DNA of 20,928 nt from positions 1-20,928 of the forward strand of contig JAKSPP010000010.1 of NCBI GenBank assembly GCA_024404735.1, written 5' to 3'. Source of the stretch: Oscillospiraceae bacterium (GTDB taxonomy: Bacteria; Bacillota; Clostridia; Oscillospirales; Oscillospiraceae). Within the stretch, counting starts at the first letter, position 1. Every line of letters begins with the position of its first letter. Made by a program: the position numbers and the translations under genes. Positions 8,589 to 16,036 of this stretch are shown one piece after another. Under the pieces are notes generated by a model. That model did no database searches. It was not told the DNA's origin and was given only the letters and a program-made list of their open reading frames with translations.

Positions 8589-8875
8589 TTCATAATAACA
8601 GAATAATCATTCTTTCTCTCTACCTCCTTATCATGAACCTCACTCTTTTCATTGCCATGGGACTTGATAAATCAAAAGCCCGTAAAGGCGCATGGAGGAT
8701 CAGGGAAAATACTCTTTTTTCTCTGTGTGCCGCCGGAGGTTCCATAGGCGGAATTCTGGGAATGCTTGTATTCAGACATAAGACAAAGCAAGCGACCTTC
8801 GTATACGGATTTCCCATTATTCTGCTTCTTCAGATTATTCTTGTAGCATGCCTTATTGTAATGACAGGCAAATAA
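8585..8875 (+). CDS. DUF1294 family small membrane protein
   Basis: A 96-aa hydrophobic protein with three likely membrane segments (about residues 7-26, 44-63 and 72-92). The family pattern of DUF1294 is clear: a short first helix, MGLDKSKARKGAWRIRENTL, a glycine-rich second helix AAGGSIGGILGMLVFRHKT, then a final helix. Function of the family is unknown. The ATG overlaps the ygiQ stop codon and has GGAAGGA four bases upstream, so it is translated with ygiQ and is probably the last gene of the cluster that starts at 3408, although no terminator follows it. Confidence 0.88.
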   Translation: MIHNNRIIILSLYLLIMNLTLFIAMGLDKSKARKGAWRIRENTLFSLCAAGGSIGGILGMLVFRHKTKQATFVYGFPIILLLQIILVACLIVMTGK

Positions 8876-8878
8876 AAC

Positions 8879-8907
8879 TTGCTTTTCAGTTTATAATGCT
8901 GTAAAAT
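8879..8907 (+). promoter_or_regulatory. Promoter for the lepB-rbgA-rnhB-yraN operon
   Basis: TTGCTT (8879-8884), 17-base spacer, TAAAAT (8902-8907); a TATAAT at 8892-8897 lies within the spacer but has a poor -35 partner. The predicted start near 8914 leaves a leader of about 33 bases before ATG 8947. No terminator separates it from the previous gene, so read-through is also likely. Confidence 0.6.
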
Positions 8908-8946
8908 GAACTATTAATATATTTACTGTTTCGGAGTATTTTTGCT

Positions 8947-9507
8947 ATGAAAAAGCTGCATGAAGCCACTGAGAAAAAAAAGGCTTCGGAGGAAAAGGAC
9001 AATATTTTCGACTGGATTGAGTGCGTTGTTTTTGCTCTTGTTTTCTGCATTCTGATTTTTACATTCTTAACAAGAACAGTCGGTGTTGTGGGCTCTTCAA
9101 TGGTTCCGACTCTTGAAGACAAGGAGAGACTGCTCATATCGAATATTGCATATACGCCCAAATACGGTGATATTGTTATTCTTCGCAAAGACACCTATGC
9201 AAGCTATCCCCTGGTTAAGCGCGTAATCGCAACGGAAGGACAGACTATTGATATAAACTTTGATGAGGGCATAGTTTACGTGGACAATGAGCCTCTGCAT
9301 GAGGATTATACCGCATCCCTTACTTATGTACGTGAGGACTTTACCGAGCCTGTCACAGTACCTGAGGGCTGTGTTTTCGTTATGGGAGATAACCGCAACA
9401 AATCTACCGACAGCCGCACGGCCGAAATAGGCTGTGTTGATACACGATACATTCTCGGAAGAGTTTTTATGAGAATAACACCTGTTACAAAATTTAAGAT
9501 TTTTTAA
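8947..9507 (+). CDS. lepB: Signal peptidase I
   Basis: Type I signal peptidase, which cleaves signal peptides from exported preproteins at the outer face of the cytoplasmic membrane. The 186-aa protein has a charged cytoplasmic N-terminus (KKKASEEKD), a single membrane anchor (about residues 21-42), and the S26 peptidase boxes: GSSMVPTL with nucleophile Ser51, LVKRVIATEGQ with general-base Lys91, and MGDNRNKSTDSR near the C-terminus. Single-anchor short enzymes of this kind are typical of Firmicutes. GGAG at 8933-8936 is ten bases before the ATG. rbgA begins two bases after the stop, so this is the first gene of a tight operon. Confidence 0.95.
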   Translation: MKKLHEATEKKKASEEKDNIFDWIECVVFALVFCILIFTFLTRTVGVVGSSMVPTLEDKERLLISNIAYTPKYGDIVILRKDTYASYPLVKRVIATEGQTIDINFDEGIVYVDNEPLHEDYTASLTYVREDFTEPVTVPEGCVFVMGDNRNKSTDSRTAEIGCVDTRYILGRVFMRITPVTKFKIF

Positions 9508-9509
9508 GT

Positions 9510-10382
9510 ATGAATGATATAGAGAAGCTTCAGATACAGTGGTTTCCCGGGCATATGACAAAGGCCGAGCGAATGATTGAGGAAAATCTCAAAATCGTTG
9601 ACGCCGTTTGTGAAATTCTCGATGCCCGAATTCCCTATTCAAGCCGCAATCCCGATATTGCAAGGCTTGCTGAGGGAAAGCCGCGAATAATTATTCTAAA
9701 CAGAACAGACCTTGCAGACCCCGCAATTACCGCAAAATGGAAAAACTATTTTACTTCAATGGGCCAGACGGTTCTTGAAACCGATGCAAAAAGCGGAAAA
9801 GGAACAAAGGAATTTCCCGCCGCCGTACGAAGGGCACTTAAGGATAAGATTGCGGAATACGAGGCAAAGGGTCAGGGCACCCGACCTCTCAGAGTTATGG
9901 TTGTTGGTATTCCCAATGTGGGAAAATCCACATTCATTAACAGAATAGCGGGAAGAAAAGCCGCAATAAGCGGAGATAAGCCCGGAGTTACCCGTGGAAA
10001 ACAATGGATTAATATAGATAAGGGCCTTGACCTTCTGGACACCCCCGGTATTCTGTGGCCTAAGTTTGAATCCCAGGAGGTCGGAGAGGTTCTTGCACTG
10101 ACCAACGCAATCAGTCAGAATGTACTTGATAAGGAGGCACTGGCCGCAAATCTTATGATGAGGCTCTGCAGGCTATGCCCCGAAAAGATTACCGAAAGAT
10201 ACAAGTTCACACCCGATAAAGAAGAAAACGGCTATGAGCTTCTGGAAAGTGCCGCTAAAAAGCGTGGCTTTCTTATTTCAAAAGGCGAATATGATATTGA
10301 GAGAATGGCAAATACCCTTCTTACAGAATATCACGCCGGAAAGCTCGGTCAGATAAGCCTTGAGACTCCTCCGGAGGAATAA
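9510..10382 (+). CDS. rbgA: Ribosome biogenesis GTPase RbgA (YlqF)
   Basis: RbgA is a circularly permuted GTPase required for late assembly of the 50S subunit. The 290-aa protein has the hallmark N-terminal WFPGHM (residues 11-16), then G motifs in permuted order: G4 NRTD (64-67), G1 GIPNVGKST (133-141), G3 DTPG (177-180), and the C-terminal RNA-binding helical domain. The G4 motif has Arg in place of the usual Lys (NKxD). No clear ribosome site precedes ATG 9510, which lies three bases after the lepB stop, so translation is probably coupled. The stop overlaps the rnhB start (TAATG). Confidence 0.95.
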   Translation: MNDIEKLQIQWFPGHMTKAERMIEENLKIVDAVCEILDARIPYSSRNPDIARLAEGKPRIIILNRTDLADPAITAKWKNYFTSMGQTVLETDAKSGKGTKEFPAAVRRALKDKIAEYEAKGQGTRPLRVMVVGIPNVGKSTFINRIAGRKAAISGDKPGVTRGKQWINIDKGLDLLDTPGILWPKFESQEVGEVLALTNAISQNVLDKEALAANLMMRLCRLCPEKITERYKFTPDKEENGYELLESAAKKRGFLISKGEYDIERMANTLLTEYHAGKLGQISLETPPEE

Positions 10383-10996
10383 TGAAAAGCAATATAATTA
10401 CCGACCTCTGGGAATATGAAAACAAGCTTTTTGCCGAAGGCAAAAGCCTTATTTGCGGTGTTGATGAAGCCGGAAGAGGTCCTCTTGCGGGACCTGTATG
10501 CGCCGCAGCAGTAATACTTCCTCGGGGTATAATAATAGAGGGTCTTAATGATTCAAAGAAGCTCTCGGAAAAAAAGAGAGAGCTTTTATTTGATGAAATT
10601 AAAGAAAAAGCCGTTTCCTACGGAATAGCCTTTGCAAGCGTTGAAGAAATAGAAAGCATCAATATTCTGAATGCTGCGCTTCTTGCAATGAACAGAGCAA
10701 TCTCTCAGCTTTCCGAGCCCTCTGTCTATGCCCTTATAGACGGAAACCGGTCAAAGGGAATCGAATTCGAGAATGAGACCGTTGTTGGAGGAGATGCAAA
10801 ATGTGCGTCTATTGCAGCGGCATCAATTCTTGCAAAGGTAACAAGGGACAGGCTTATGCTGGAAATGGCGGAGAAATATCCCGGATACGGCTTTGAAAAG
10901 CACAAGGGATACGGAACAAAGCTTCATTACGAGGCTATTAAAGCCCTCGGTCCCTGCAGCATACATCGTCCTTCTTTTCTGAAGAAGCTTCATTGA
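10382..10996 (+). CDS. rnhB: Ribonuclease HII
   Basis: RNase HII cleaves RNA in RNA-DNA hybrids and incises at single misincorporated ribonucleotides. The 204-aa product has the usual length and the acidic active site: Asp28 and Glu29 in GVDEAGRGPLAGPV, Asp120 in ALIDGNRSKG, and Asp156 in VTRDRLM, followed by the family's C-terminal YPGYGFEKHKGYGT. GGAGG at 10373-10377 lies four bases before ATG 10382, which overlaps the rbgA stop by one base. Position between rbgA and yraN is the common Firmicutes arrangement. Confidence 0.97.
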   Translation: MKSNIITDLWEYENKLFAEGKSLICGVDEAGRGPLAGPVCAAAVILPRGIIIEGLNDSKKLSEKKRELLFDEIKEKAVSYGIAFASVEEIESINILNAALLAMNRAISQLSEPSVYALIDGNRSKGIEFENETVVGGDAKCASIAAASILAKVTRDRLMLEMAEKYPGYGFEKHKGYGTKLHYEAIKALGPCSIHRPSFLKKLH

Positions 10997-11008
10997 GGGC
11001 CGGAGTCC

Positions 11009-11371
11009 ATGGATGCAAGGCAAAGAGGCAAAGCAGGAGAACAGGAGGCATGCGTTTTTCTCCGCAGGGCCGGATACCGTATTGTTGAAACCAATTACTT
11101 CTGCAAAATGGGAGAAATAGATATCGTTGCCGAAAAAGGAGACTATATTGTTTTTGCCGAGGTTAAACTCAGAAAAAGCGACAGGTTCGGAACGGCAGGC
11201 GAATTTGTTTCATTATCAAAGCAAAGAAAAATCATATCTACGGCTATGCTGTATCTTTCGCAGCACCCTACGGAAAAGCAGCCCAGATTTGACGTTATTG
11301 AAATTTATGCCCCGGAAGATGTTTCCCGTAGCAATATAAGCATAAATCACATTGAGAATGCATTTGAATAA
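11009..11371 (+). CDS. yraN: YraN family (UPF0102) endonuclease-fold protein
   Basis: A 120-aa protein of the YraN family, which has a PD-(D/E)XK nuclease fold resembling Holliday-junction resolvases; its cellular role is not established. The fold residues are present: Glu36 and Asp38 in GEIDIV and Glu51-x-Lys53 in AEVKLR, after the conserved start GKAGEQEACVFLRRAGYRI. ATG 11009 has GGAG at 11002-11005, a short three-base gap. It sits 12 bases after rnhB and closes the lepB operon by gene content, though no terminator is visible behind it. Confidence 0.93.
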   Translation: MDARQRGKAGEQEACVFLRRAGYRIVETNYFCKMGEIDIVAEKGDYIVFAEVKLRKSDRFGTAGEFVSLSKQRKIISTAMLYLSQHPTEKQPRFDVIEIYAPEDVSRSNISINHIENAFE

Positions 11372-11378
11372 TAATTGA

Positions 11379-11397
11379 TTCCCGGCTTGAACGGGAA
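11379..11397 (+). promoter_or_regulatory. Small hairpin between yraN and thrC
   Basis: TTCCCG (11379-11384) pairs with CGGGAA (11392-11397) around a seven-base loop. There is no T-run, so it is not a convincing terminator; it lies five bases before the GAGG (11403-11406) that serves thrC. Confidence 0.3.
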
Positions 11398-11411
11398 GAA
11401 GTGAGGATAAT

Positions 11412-12881
11412 ATGAAATATCTCAGTACAAGAAATTCCAACCTTAAAATTACTTCTGCAAAGGCTATTGCCTCCGGTCTGGCACCCGATGGCGGTCTTTT
11501 GGTTCCCGAGGTTCTGCCTTCCGTTACAGCAGAGGATATCAGTGCTCTGTGCAGGATGGATTACAGAGGAAGAGCCGTTAGCATTATGTCCCGATATCTG
11601 GAGGATTTCTCTGTTGAAGAATTAAGAGAGTACTGCTCCAAGGCTTACTCAAGCAATTACGATACAGAGCATCCCGCACCTCTGCATATACTTGATGATA
11701 CCACCGCATACCTTGAGCTGTGGCACGGACCCACATGTGCATTTAAGGATATGGCTCTTCAGATGCTCCCCTACCTTCTGACAGCCTCTCTCCTTAAGAC
11801 CGGAGAAGAAAAGAAGGTCTGCATTCTTGTTGCTACAAGCGGAGATACAGGAAAGGCTGCTCTTGAAGGCTTTAAGGACGTTGACAGAACCAAAATATTC
11901 GTATTTTATCCCGTTGACGGAGTATCCGATATTCAGAAGCTTCAGATGATTACTCAGGAAGGTGAAAACGTCGGTGTCTGCTCTGTTAAGGGCAATTTCG
12001 ATGATGCCCAGACCGGAGTTAAGAAGATTTTCGGAGATAAGGCCTTTGCCGAGGCTATCGCAGAAAAGGGCTGGTTCCTTTCTTCCGCCAACTCCATAAA
12101 CTGGGGCAGACTTCTCCCTCAGATTGTTTACTATTTCTCTGCATATTGCGACATGGTTAACGCAGGTAAGATTACTCTCGGAGAGAAAATTAATTTCTGC
12201 GTACCCACCGGAAACTTCGGAAACATCCTTGCAGGCTATTATGCAAAGGAAATGGGTCTTCCCGTTAATCGCTTTATCTGCGCTTCCAATGAGAACAATG
12301 TCCTTACAGATTTCTTTATGAGCGGAAAGTACGACAAAAACAGAGCCTTCCACACCACAATTTCTCCCTCTATGGATATTCTTGTTTCCTCTAACCTTGA
12401 GCGTCTTCTCTATAAGTTCTGCGGTGACGAGAAAACAAAACAGTATATGACCGACCTCTTCGGAAAGGGTGATTACACAATCGCTTCCGATGTTGCGACG
12501 GCACTGAGAGAAGCTTTCTCCGCCGGCTGCTGTGATGATGCAGAAACCAAGGCTGAGATTAAGAGAGTATTCGACGGATATAACTACCTCATTGATACTC
12601 ATACGGCAGTTGCATCCAAGGTTCTCGGTGATTACCGCAAGGAAACCGGAGACAACACTCCCGCAGTAGTTGTTTCCACCGCCAGCCCCTTTAAGTTCGC
12701 CGCTGATGTTCTTTCCGCACTGGGAACAGACAATGCAGGCGATCCCCTCACCGCACTTTCCGCAGCCTCCGGAGTGGCTGTTCCCCGTCCTCTTTCAAAT
12801 CTTGAAAGCAGAACCGTCAGATTCACAGGCTGTGTCAATCCCACCGATATGCCTTCACAGGTATCCGGCTTTATCGGTTGA
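11412..12881 (+). CDS. thrC: Threonine synthase
   Basis: Threonine synthase converts O-phosphohomoserine to L-threonine with pyridoxal phosphate, the last step of threonine synthesis. The 489-aa length and start MKYLSTRN with APDGGLLVPE fit the long E. coli/yeast-like class rather than the shorter AdoMet-regulated type. The PLP lysine is Lys112 in HGPTCAFKDMALQ; the phosphate-binding ATSGDTGKAA and the later PTGNFGNILAGYYA are also conserved. GAGG (11403-11406) precedes ATG 11412. No other threonine-pathway gene (hom, thrB) is nearby, so it appears to have been placed beside the lepB operon rather than in a pathway cluster. The stop is six bases before the next gene. Confidence 0.96.
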   Translation: MKYLSTRNSNLKITSAKAIASGLAPDGGLLVPEVLPSVTAEDISALCRMDYRGRAVSIMSRYLEDFSVEELREYCSKAYSSNYDTEHPAPLHILDDTTAYLELWHGPTCAFKDMALQMLPYLLTASLLKTGEEKKVCILVATSGDTGKAALEGFKDVDRTKIFVFYPVDGVSDIQKLQMITQEGENVGVCSVKGNFDDAQTGVKKIFGDKAFAEAIAEKGWFLSSANSINWGRLLPQIVYYFSAYCDMVNAGKITLGEKINFCVPTGNFGNILAGYYAKEMGLPVNRFICASNENNVLTDFFMSGKYDKNRAFHTTISPSMDILVSSNLERLLYKFCGDEKTKQYMTDLFGKGDYTIASDVATALREAFSAGCCDDAETKAEIKRVFDGYNYLIDTHTAVASKVLGDYRKETGDNTPAVVVSTASPFKFAADVLSALGTDNAGDPLTALSAASGVAVPRPLSNLESRTVRFTGCVNPTDMPSQVSGFIG

Positions 12882-12887
12882 AGCTGA

Positions 12888-13574
12888 ATGTCACTGTACG
12901 CCATCGGTGATCTCCATCTTTCCCTGGGCTGTTCAAAGCCAATGGACGTTTTCGGCGGAAGATGGGAAAACTATGTGGAAAAGCTCAGGGAAGGCCTTTC
13001 GATTATAAAGCCCGGTGATACGACCGTCCTTTGCGGTGACCTCACATGGGGGCTTAACCTTGAACAGGCCGAAAAGGATTTTGAATTTATATCGAATATT
13101 CCCGGCAGAAAAATCATTCTCAAGGGCAACCATGACTACTGGTGGTCAACCGCAAATAAGGCATATACTTTTTTCAGGGAAAAAGGCTTTGAGGATATTT
13201 TCATTCTTAATAATAACAGCTACGAGTACGGAGATTTAGCAATATGCGGTACACGAGGCTGGTTTTATGAAGAGGAGAAGGACACAGAGCACGATGCAAA
13301 AATGCTCAGACGGGAGCTTATGCGCCTCGAAACGAGTCTTAAAAGTGCAGGTGATAAGGAGAAGATAGTATTTCTTCACTATCCTCCGAAGCTGGTTTTT
13401 TATGAGTGCTCCGAGATTATTAATATGCTCAGGGCTTATGATGTTAAAAAATGCTTTTTCGGGCACCTTCATTCAGCCGGAATCAATGCGGCTTTTCTGG
13501 GGGATTATATGGGCATTGATATGAAGCTCATATCCGCCGATTTCCTTAATTTTTACCCTTACAGAGTAATGTAA
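12888..13574 (+). CDS. Calcineurin-like metallophosphoesterase
   Basis: A 228-aa cytoplasmic metallophosphoesterase with the full set of metal-binding motifs in order: GDLHLS (Asp8, His10), CGDLTWG (Asp51), GNHDYWW (Asn81, His82), FLHYPP (His164) and FGHLHSAG (His193, His195). This subgroup, with YAIGDLHLS at the start and GNHDYWW, is common in Firmicutes and has no settled substrate. There is no signal peptide. The start is six bases after the thrC stop, with no strong ribosome site, so translation is probably coupled to thrC. It is the last plus-strand gene before the bidirectional terminator. Confidence 0.9.
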   Translation: MSLYAIGDLHLSLGCSKPMDVFGGRWENYVEKLREGLSIIKPGDTTVLCGDLTWGLNLEQAEKDFEFISNIPGRKIILKGNHDYWWSTANKAYTFFREKGFEDIFILNNNSYEYGDLAICGTRGWFYEEEKDTEHDAKMLRRELMRLETSLKSAGDKEKIVFLHYPPKLVFYECSEIINMLRAYDVKKCFFGHLHSAGINAAFLGDYMGIDMKLISADFLNFYPYRVM

Positions 13575-13589
13575 CACATAGCATAAAAC

Positions 13590-13621
13590 ACACCCCCGCA
13601 GACTTCTGTCTGCGGGGGTGT
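13590..13621. terminator. Bidirectional terminator between convergent genes
   Basis: A perfect 14-bp stem: ACACCCCCGCAGAC (13590-13603), loop TTCT, GTCTGCGGGGGTGT (13608-13621). It is followed by ATTTTATTT on the plus strand, and the minus strand reads GTTTTATG after it. It separates the metallophosphoesterase from the convergent ABC ATPase gene, whose stop is at 13632-13634. Confidence 0.93.
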
Positions 13622-13631
13622 AGGATTTTAT

Positions 13632-14414
13632 TTACTTCTGATACGAGCTTAAGAACTGCCTTGTTCTCTCCTCTTTCGGATTAAGGAAGATTTCATCAGG
13701 AGTTCCCTGCTCAAGAATTGAGCCATGGTCCAGAAACATTACACGGCTTGAAACATCGTGAGCAAATTTCATCTCGTGTGTAATTATTATCATTGTTGTA
13801 TGCTTGTCTGCCAGAGACTTTATTACACGGAGGACCTCACCTGTAAGCTCGGGATCAAGAGCACTGGTGGGCTCATCAAAGCAAAGTATATCCGGTGACA
13901 GGGCAAGGGCCCTTGCTATGGCTACACGCTGCTGCTGACCGCCGGAAAGCTGATGGGGATAATGGTCCGCCCTGTCGGAAAGTCCCATCTGGGAGAGAAG
14001 GTCAATAGCATTTGCCTCTATTTCCTCAAGAATATTCTTTCGATTTGCGGAATAATCCGGACGCTCCTTTGCAAGGAGCTCACCTGCAAGCTTTATATTC
14101 TCCAGCGCTGTATACTGAGGGAAAAGATTGAAATTCTGAAATACGTAACCGAAATGAAGACGATTACGGCGGATTTCCGAATCGCTTTTTTTAGTCTTAT
14201 CGGACGCATCAAATACCGTTTTCCCGTTAACCTTCATTATTCCTTCATCGGGAGTCTCAAGAAAATTAAGGCATCTTAAAACTGTGGTTTTTCCGCTGCC
14301 CGAGGAGCCTATTATAGACAGAGCCTCTCCCTTTTCAAGGGAAAAGTCCAGTCCCTTAAGGACTTCGGAACCGTTATAGCTCTTTCGGAGGTTTTTTACT
14401 TCAAGAACACTCAT
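13632..14414 (-). CDS. Polar amino acid ABC transporter, ATP-binding protein (GlnQ/HisP-like)
   Basis: The cytoplasmic ATPase of the importer encoded with the next two genes. The 260-aa protein has Walker A GSSGSGKT (36-43), the Q-loop FQNFNLFPQ (Gln93), signature LSGGQQQRVAIARAL (156-170), Walker B ILCFDEP, D-loop SALDPE and the switch histidine in IITHEM (His213). SGSGKTTVLRCLNFLE and FNLFPQYTALENI are typical of amino acid (PAAT) importers. An insert of about 20 residues around 115-135 makes it slightly longer than GlnQ. I prefer ATG 14414 because AAGGAGG (14424-14430) is nine bases upstream; ATG 14420 would leave only three. It is last in the operon, 14 bases after the permease. Confidence 0.95.
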   Translation of the reverse strand: MSVLEVKNLRKSYNGSEVLKGLDFSLEKGEALSIIGSSGSGKTTVLRCLNFLETPDEGIMKVNGKTVFDASDKTKKSDSEIRRNRLHFGYVFQNFNLFPQYTALENIKLAGELLAKERPDYSANRKNILEEIEANAIDLLSQMGLSDRADHYPHQLSGGQQQRVAIARALALSPDILCFDEPTSALDPELTGEVLRVIKSLADKHTTMIIITHEMKFAHDVSSRVMFLDHGSILEQGTPDEIFLNPKEERTRQFLSSYQK

Positions 14415-14428
14415 TATCATTTACCTCC

Positions 14429-15127
14429 TTATCTGAAATAACTGAGCTTGCGCTCTGCATAACTGAACAGCAGAGTCAGAATACCGACTATCAGCAGATA
14501 GAAAACAGCGGTATAGAACAGAGGCCAGGTAATACCATCGGATTTCATAAAGCTTTCACCGGCTTTGATAAGCTCGGAAATAGCTATTATTCTTGCAATG
14601 GATGTATCCTTAACAAGTGTGATAATCTCATTTGACATAGGGGGGACTATTCTCTTTATCATCTGAAGAAGGGTTACCTTAAAGAAAATCTGACTCTTCG
14701 TCATTCCGAGAACAAGGCCTGCCTCTGTCTGTCCTACGGGAACACCTTCAATACCGCCTCTGTAAATAACGGAAAAATAGCAGGAGTAATTAATTACAAA
14801 TGCAATAACGCAGGCAGTCATTCTGCCTCCGTTTCCCCAGATATTGTTATCGAACCATATTCCCGGACCATAATAAATAACAATAAGCTGCAGCATCAGA
14901 GGGGTACCTCTGATAATCCAGACAAGGAAATTTATAAAAGCACTTATAGGGCGAAATCCGTAAAGCTTTGATTCTTTCGAAACAAAACGAGAGAAGGGCG
15001 CCCACTTATTCATTGCGCCAAATGCAATTATAAGACCGATTGGAAGAGAGAAGAGAAGAGTAAAGCCAAAAAGCTTCATTGCTTCGCCAAGTCCCCTAAT
15101 CAGACTTATTGTTACTGTTAAAAACAT
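14429..15127 (-). CDS. Polar amino acid ABC transporter, permease (HisM/GlnP family)
   Basis: The membrane subunit of the importer. The 232-aa protein has about five hydrophobic segments and the ATPase-contact EAA loop, seen as EAGLVLGMTKSQIFFKVTLLQ-like sequence (starting near residue 134; only a single copy). Other family marks are RGTPLMLQLIVIYYG after the second helix and the C-terminal PLFYTAVFYLLIVGILT. A single permease gene implies a homodimer. GAGG lies seven bases before ATG 15127. A hairpin lies between it and the binding-protein gene upstream, which may lower permease expression relative to the binding protein. Confidence 0.93.
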   Translation of the reverse strand: MFLTVTISLIRGLGEAMKLFGFTLLFSLPIGLIIAFGAMNKWAPFSRFVSKESKLYGFRPISAFINFLVWIIRGTPLMLQLIVIYYGPGIWFDNNIWGNGGRMTACVIAFVINYSCYFSVIYRGGIEGVPVGQTEAGLVLGMTKSQIFFKVTLLQMIKRIVPPMSNEIITLVKDTSIARIIAISELIKAGESFMKSDGITWPLFYTAVFYLLIVGILTLLFSYAERKLSYFR

Positions 15128-15154
15128 CGGGATACCTCAAAACAAAAGTATTTG

Positions 15155-15184
15155 AAAGGCAGAAGATAAATACCTTCTGCCTTT
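15155..15184 (-). terminator. Intercistronic hairpin between binding protein and permease genes
   Basis: AAAGGCAGAAG (15155-15165) and CTTCTGCCTTT (15174-15184) form a perfect 11-bp stem with an eight-base loop. Read on the minus strand the stem is followed by CAAATACTTTTG, a weak T-run, so it is more likely a partial terminator or 3'-end stabiliser than a full stop. Confidence 0.6.
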
Positions 15185-15216
15185 ATATTATGCGCGCTTA
15201 ATAAACAAACCCGGGA

Positions 15217-15993
15217 TTACTTTGTAATAACAACCTGTGCGTTGTTGCAGTAAGCAACGGTGCACTCCATTGCGGTCTTAACAGCATCGGTCAAGGTCAT
15301 ACCGTTCCAGACAACATCGATGCCCTTACCGTCAAGCTCGAATACCTTGTTATTCCACTCGATTTCTACAAACTCAATTGCAACTCCGAGCTTTTCTGCA
15401 ACAATCTTTGCCATATCTGCATCAAAGCCAATCCACTCGCCGTTTTCGTTCTGATAATCCATAGGAGCGAAATCGGTGATACCGACGATAAGAGTACCCT
15501 TATCCTGAATGTAAGCAACATCACCGTCTGCCTCTACATTTGCAGTGCAGGCCTCCTGCTTGATAAGAGCAGCCTGAACGCCGTAGGTCTCGGCAATTTT
15601 CTGCATCTCGCCGGACTCATAGGTGGTGTAAAGGACCTCATTGATGAAGGATGCAAGGTCGGAGCCCTTTCTGCATCCGATTCCGTAAAGCTCCTCAGTG
15701 AGCTTCTGATCGGTGATCTTGAGGTCGGGGTAGCTTGTTCCGGCGCCTACCATAGCTCCGGCCATAAGGGAGTCAATGATAGCAGCATCACTTGTGCCGG
15801 CCTTAACTTCCATAAGAGCCTTTGCCTGAGAATCAACGGAGTTGATTTCATAGCCCTTTTCCTTGGCTACCTCTTCACCGGCAGAACCGGCTTCAACGGC
15901 GTAAACGGTCTTCTTTTCCTTCTTGCCGCAGGCACAGAGGGCAAGCATCATAACTGCTACGAGAAGCAGTGCGATAATTCTTTTGGTTTTCAT
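15217..15993 (-). CDS. ABC transporter substrate-binding lipoprotein, amino acid (SBP family 3) type, lobes in circularly permuted order
   Basis: The extracellular binding protein of the importer, 258 aa from ATG 15993. Residues 1-22 are a lipoprotein signal peptide, with Cys22 in LCAC as the probable lipidated residue. The lobes are in reverse of the normal order. Residues 28-143 match what is usually the second half: YAVEAGSAGEEVAKEKGYE, AGTSDAAIIDSLMAGA, YGIGCRKGSDLASFINEVL and the usual C-terminal IAETYGVQAALI. A linker (about 144-164) follows, then the usual first half: GTLIVGITDFAPMDYQ, ENGEWIGFDADMAKIVAEKL, IDVVWNGMTLT, ending in NAQVVITK at the hinge. The conserved ligand Arg after the GMT motif is missing (TDAVK). 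A longer in-frame start at 16110 is rejected because it would bury the signal peptide. Ligand unknown; probably a small polar solute. Confidence 0.92.
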   Translation of the reverse strand: MKTKRIIALLLVAVMMLALCACGKKEKKTVYAVEAGSAGEEVAKEKGYEINSVDSQAKALMEVKAGTSDAAIIDSLMAGAMVGAGTSYPDLKITDQKLTEELYGIGCRKGSDLASFINEVLYTTYESGEMQKIAETYGVQAALIKQEACTANVEADGDVAYIQDKGTLIVGITDFAPMDYQNENGEWIGFDADMAKIVAEKLGVAIEFVEIEWNNKVFELDGKGIDVVWNGMTLTDAVKTAMECTVAYCNNAQVVITK

Positions 15994-16036
15994 TTTTTCT
16001 TTTCCTTTCCTAAACGAAATATATTCGTCCTTACGC

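Noticed and set aside
11649..12602. 317-codon open frame on the minus strand
   Set aside because: It is fully antisense to thrC, whose conserved motifs are intact; the antisense peptide resembles nothing, and there is no ribosome site or operon context.
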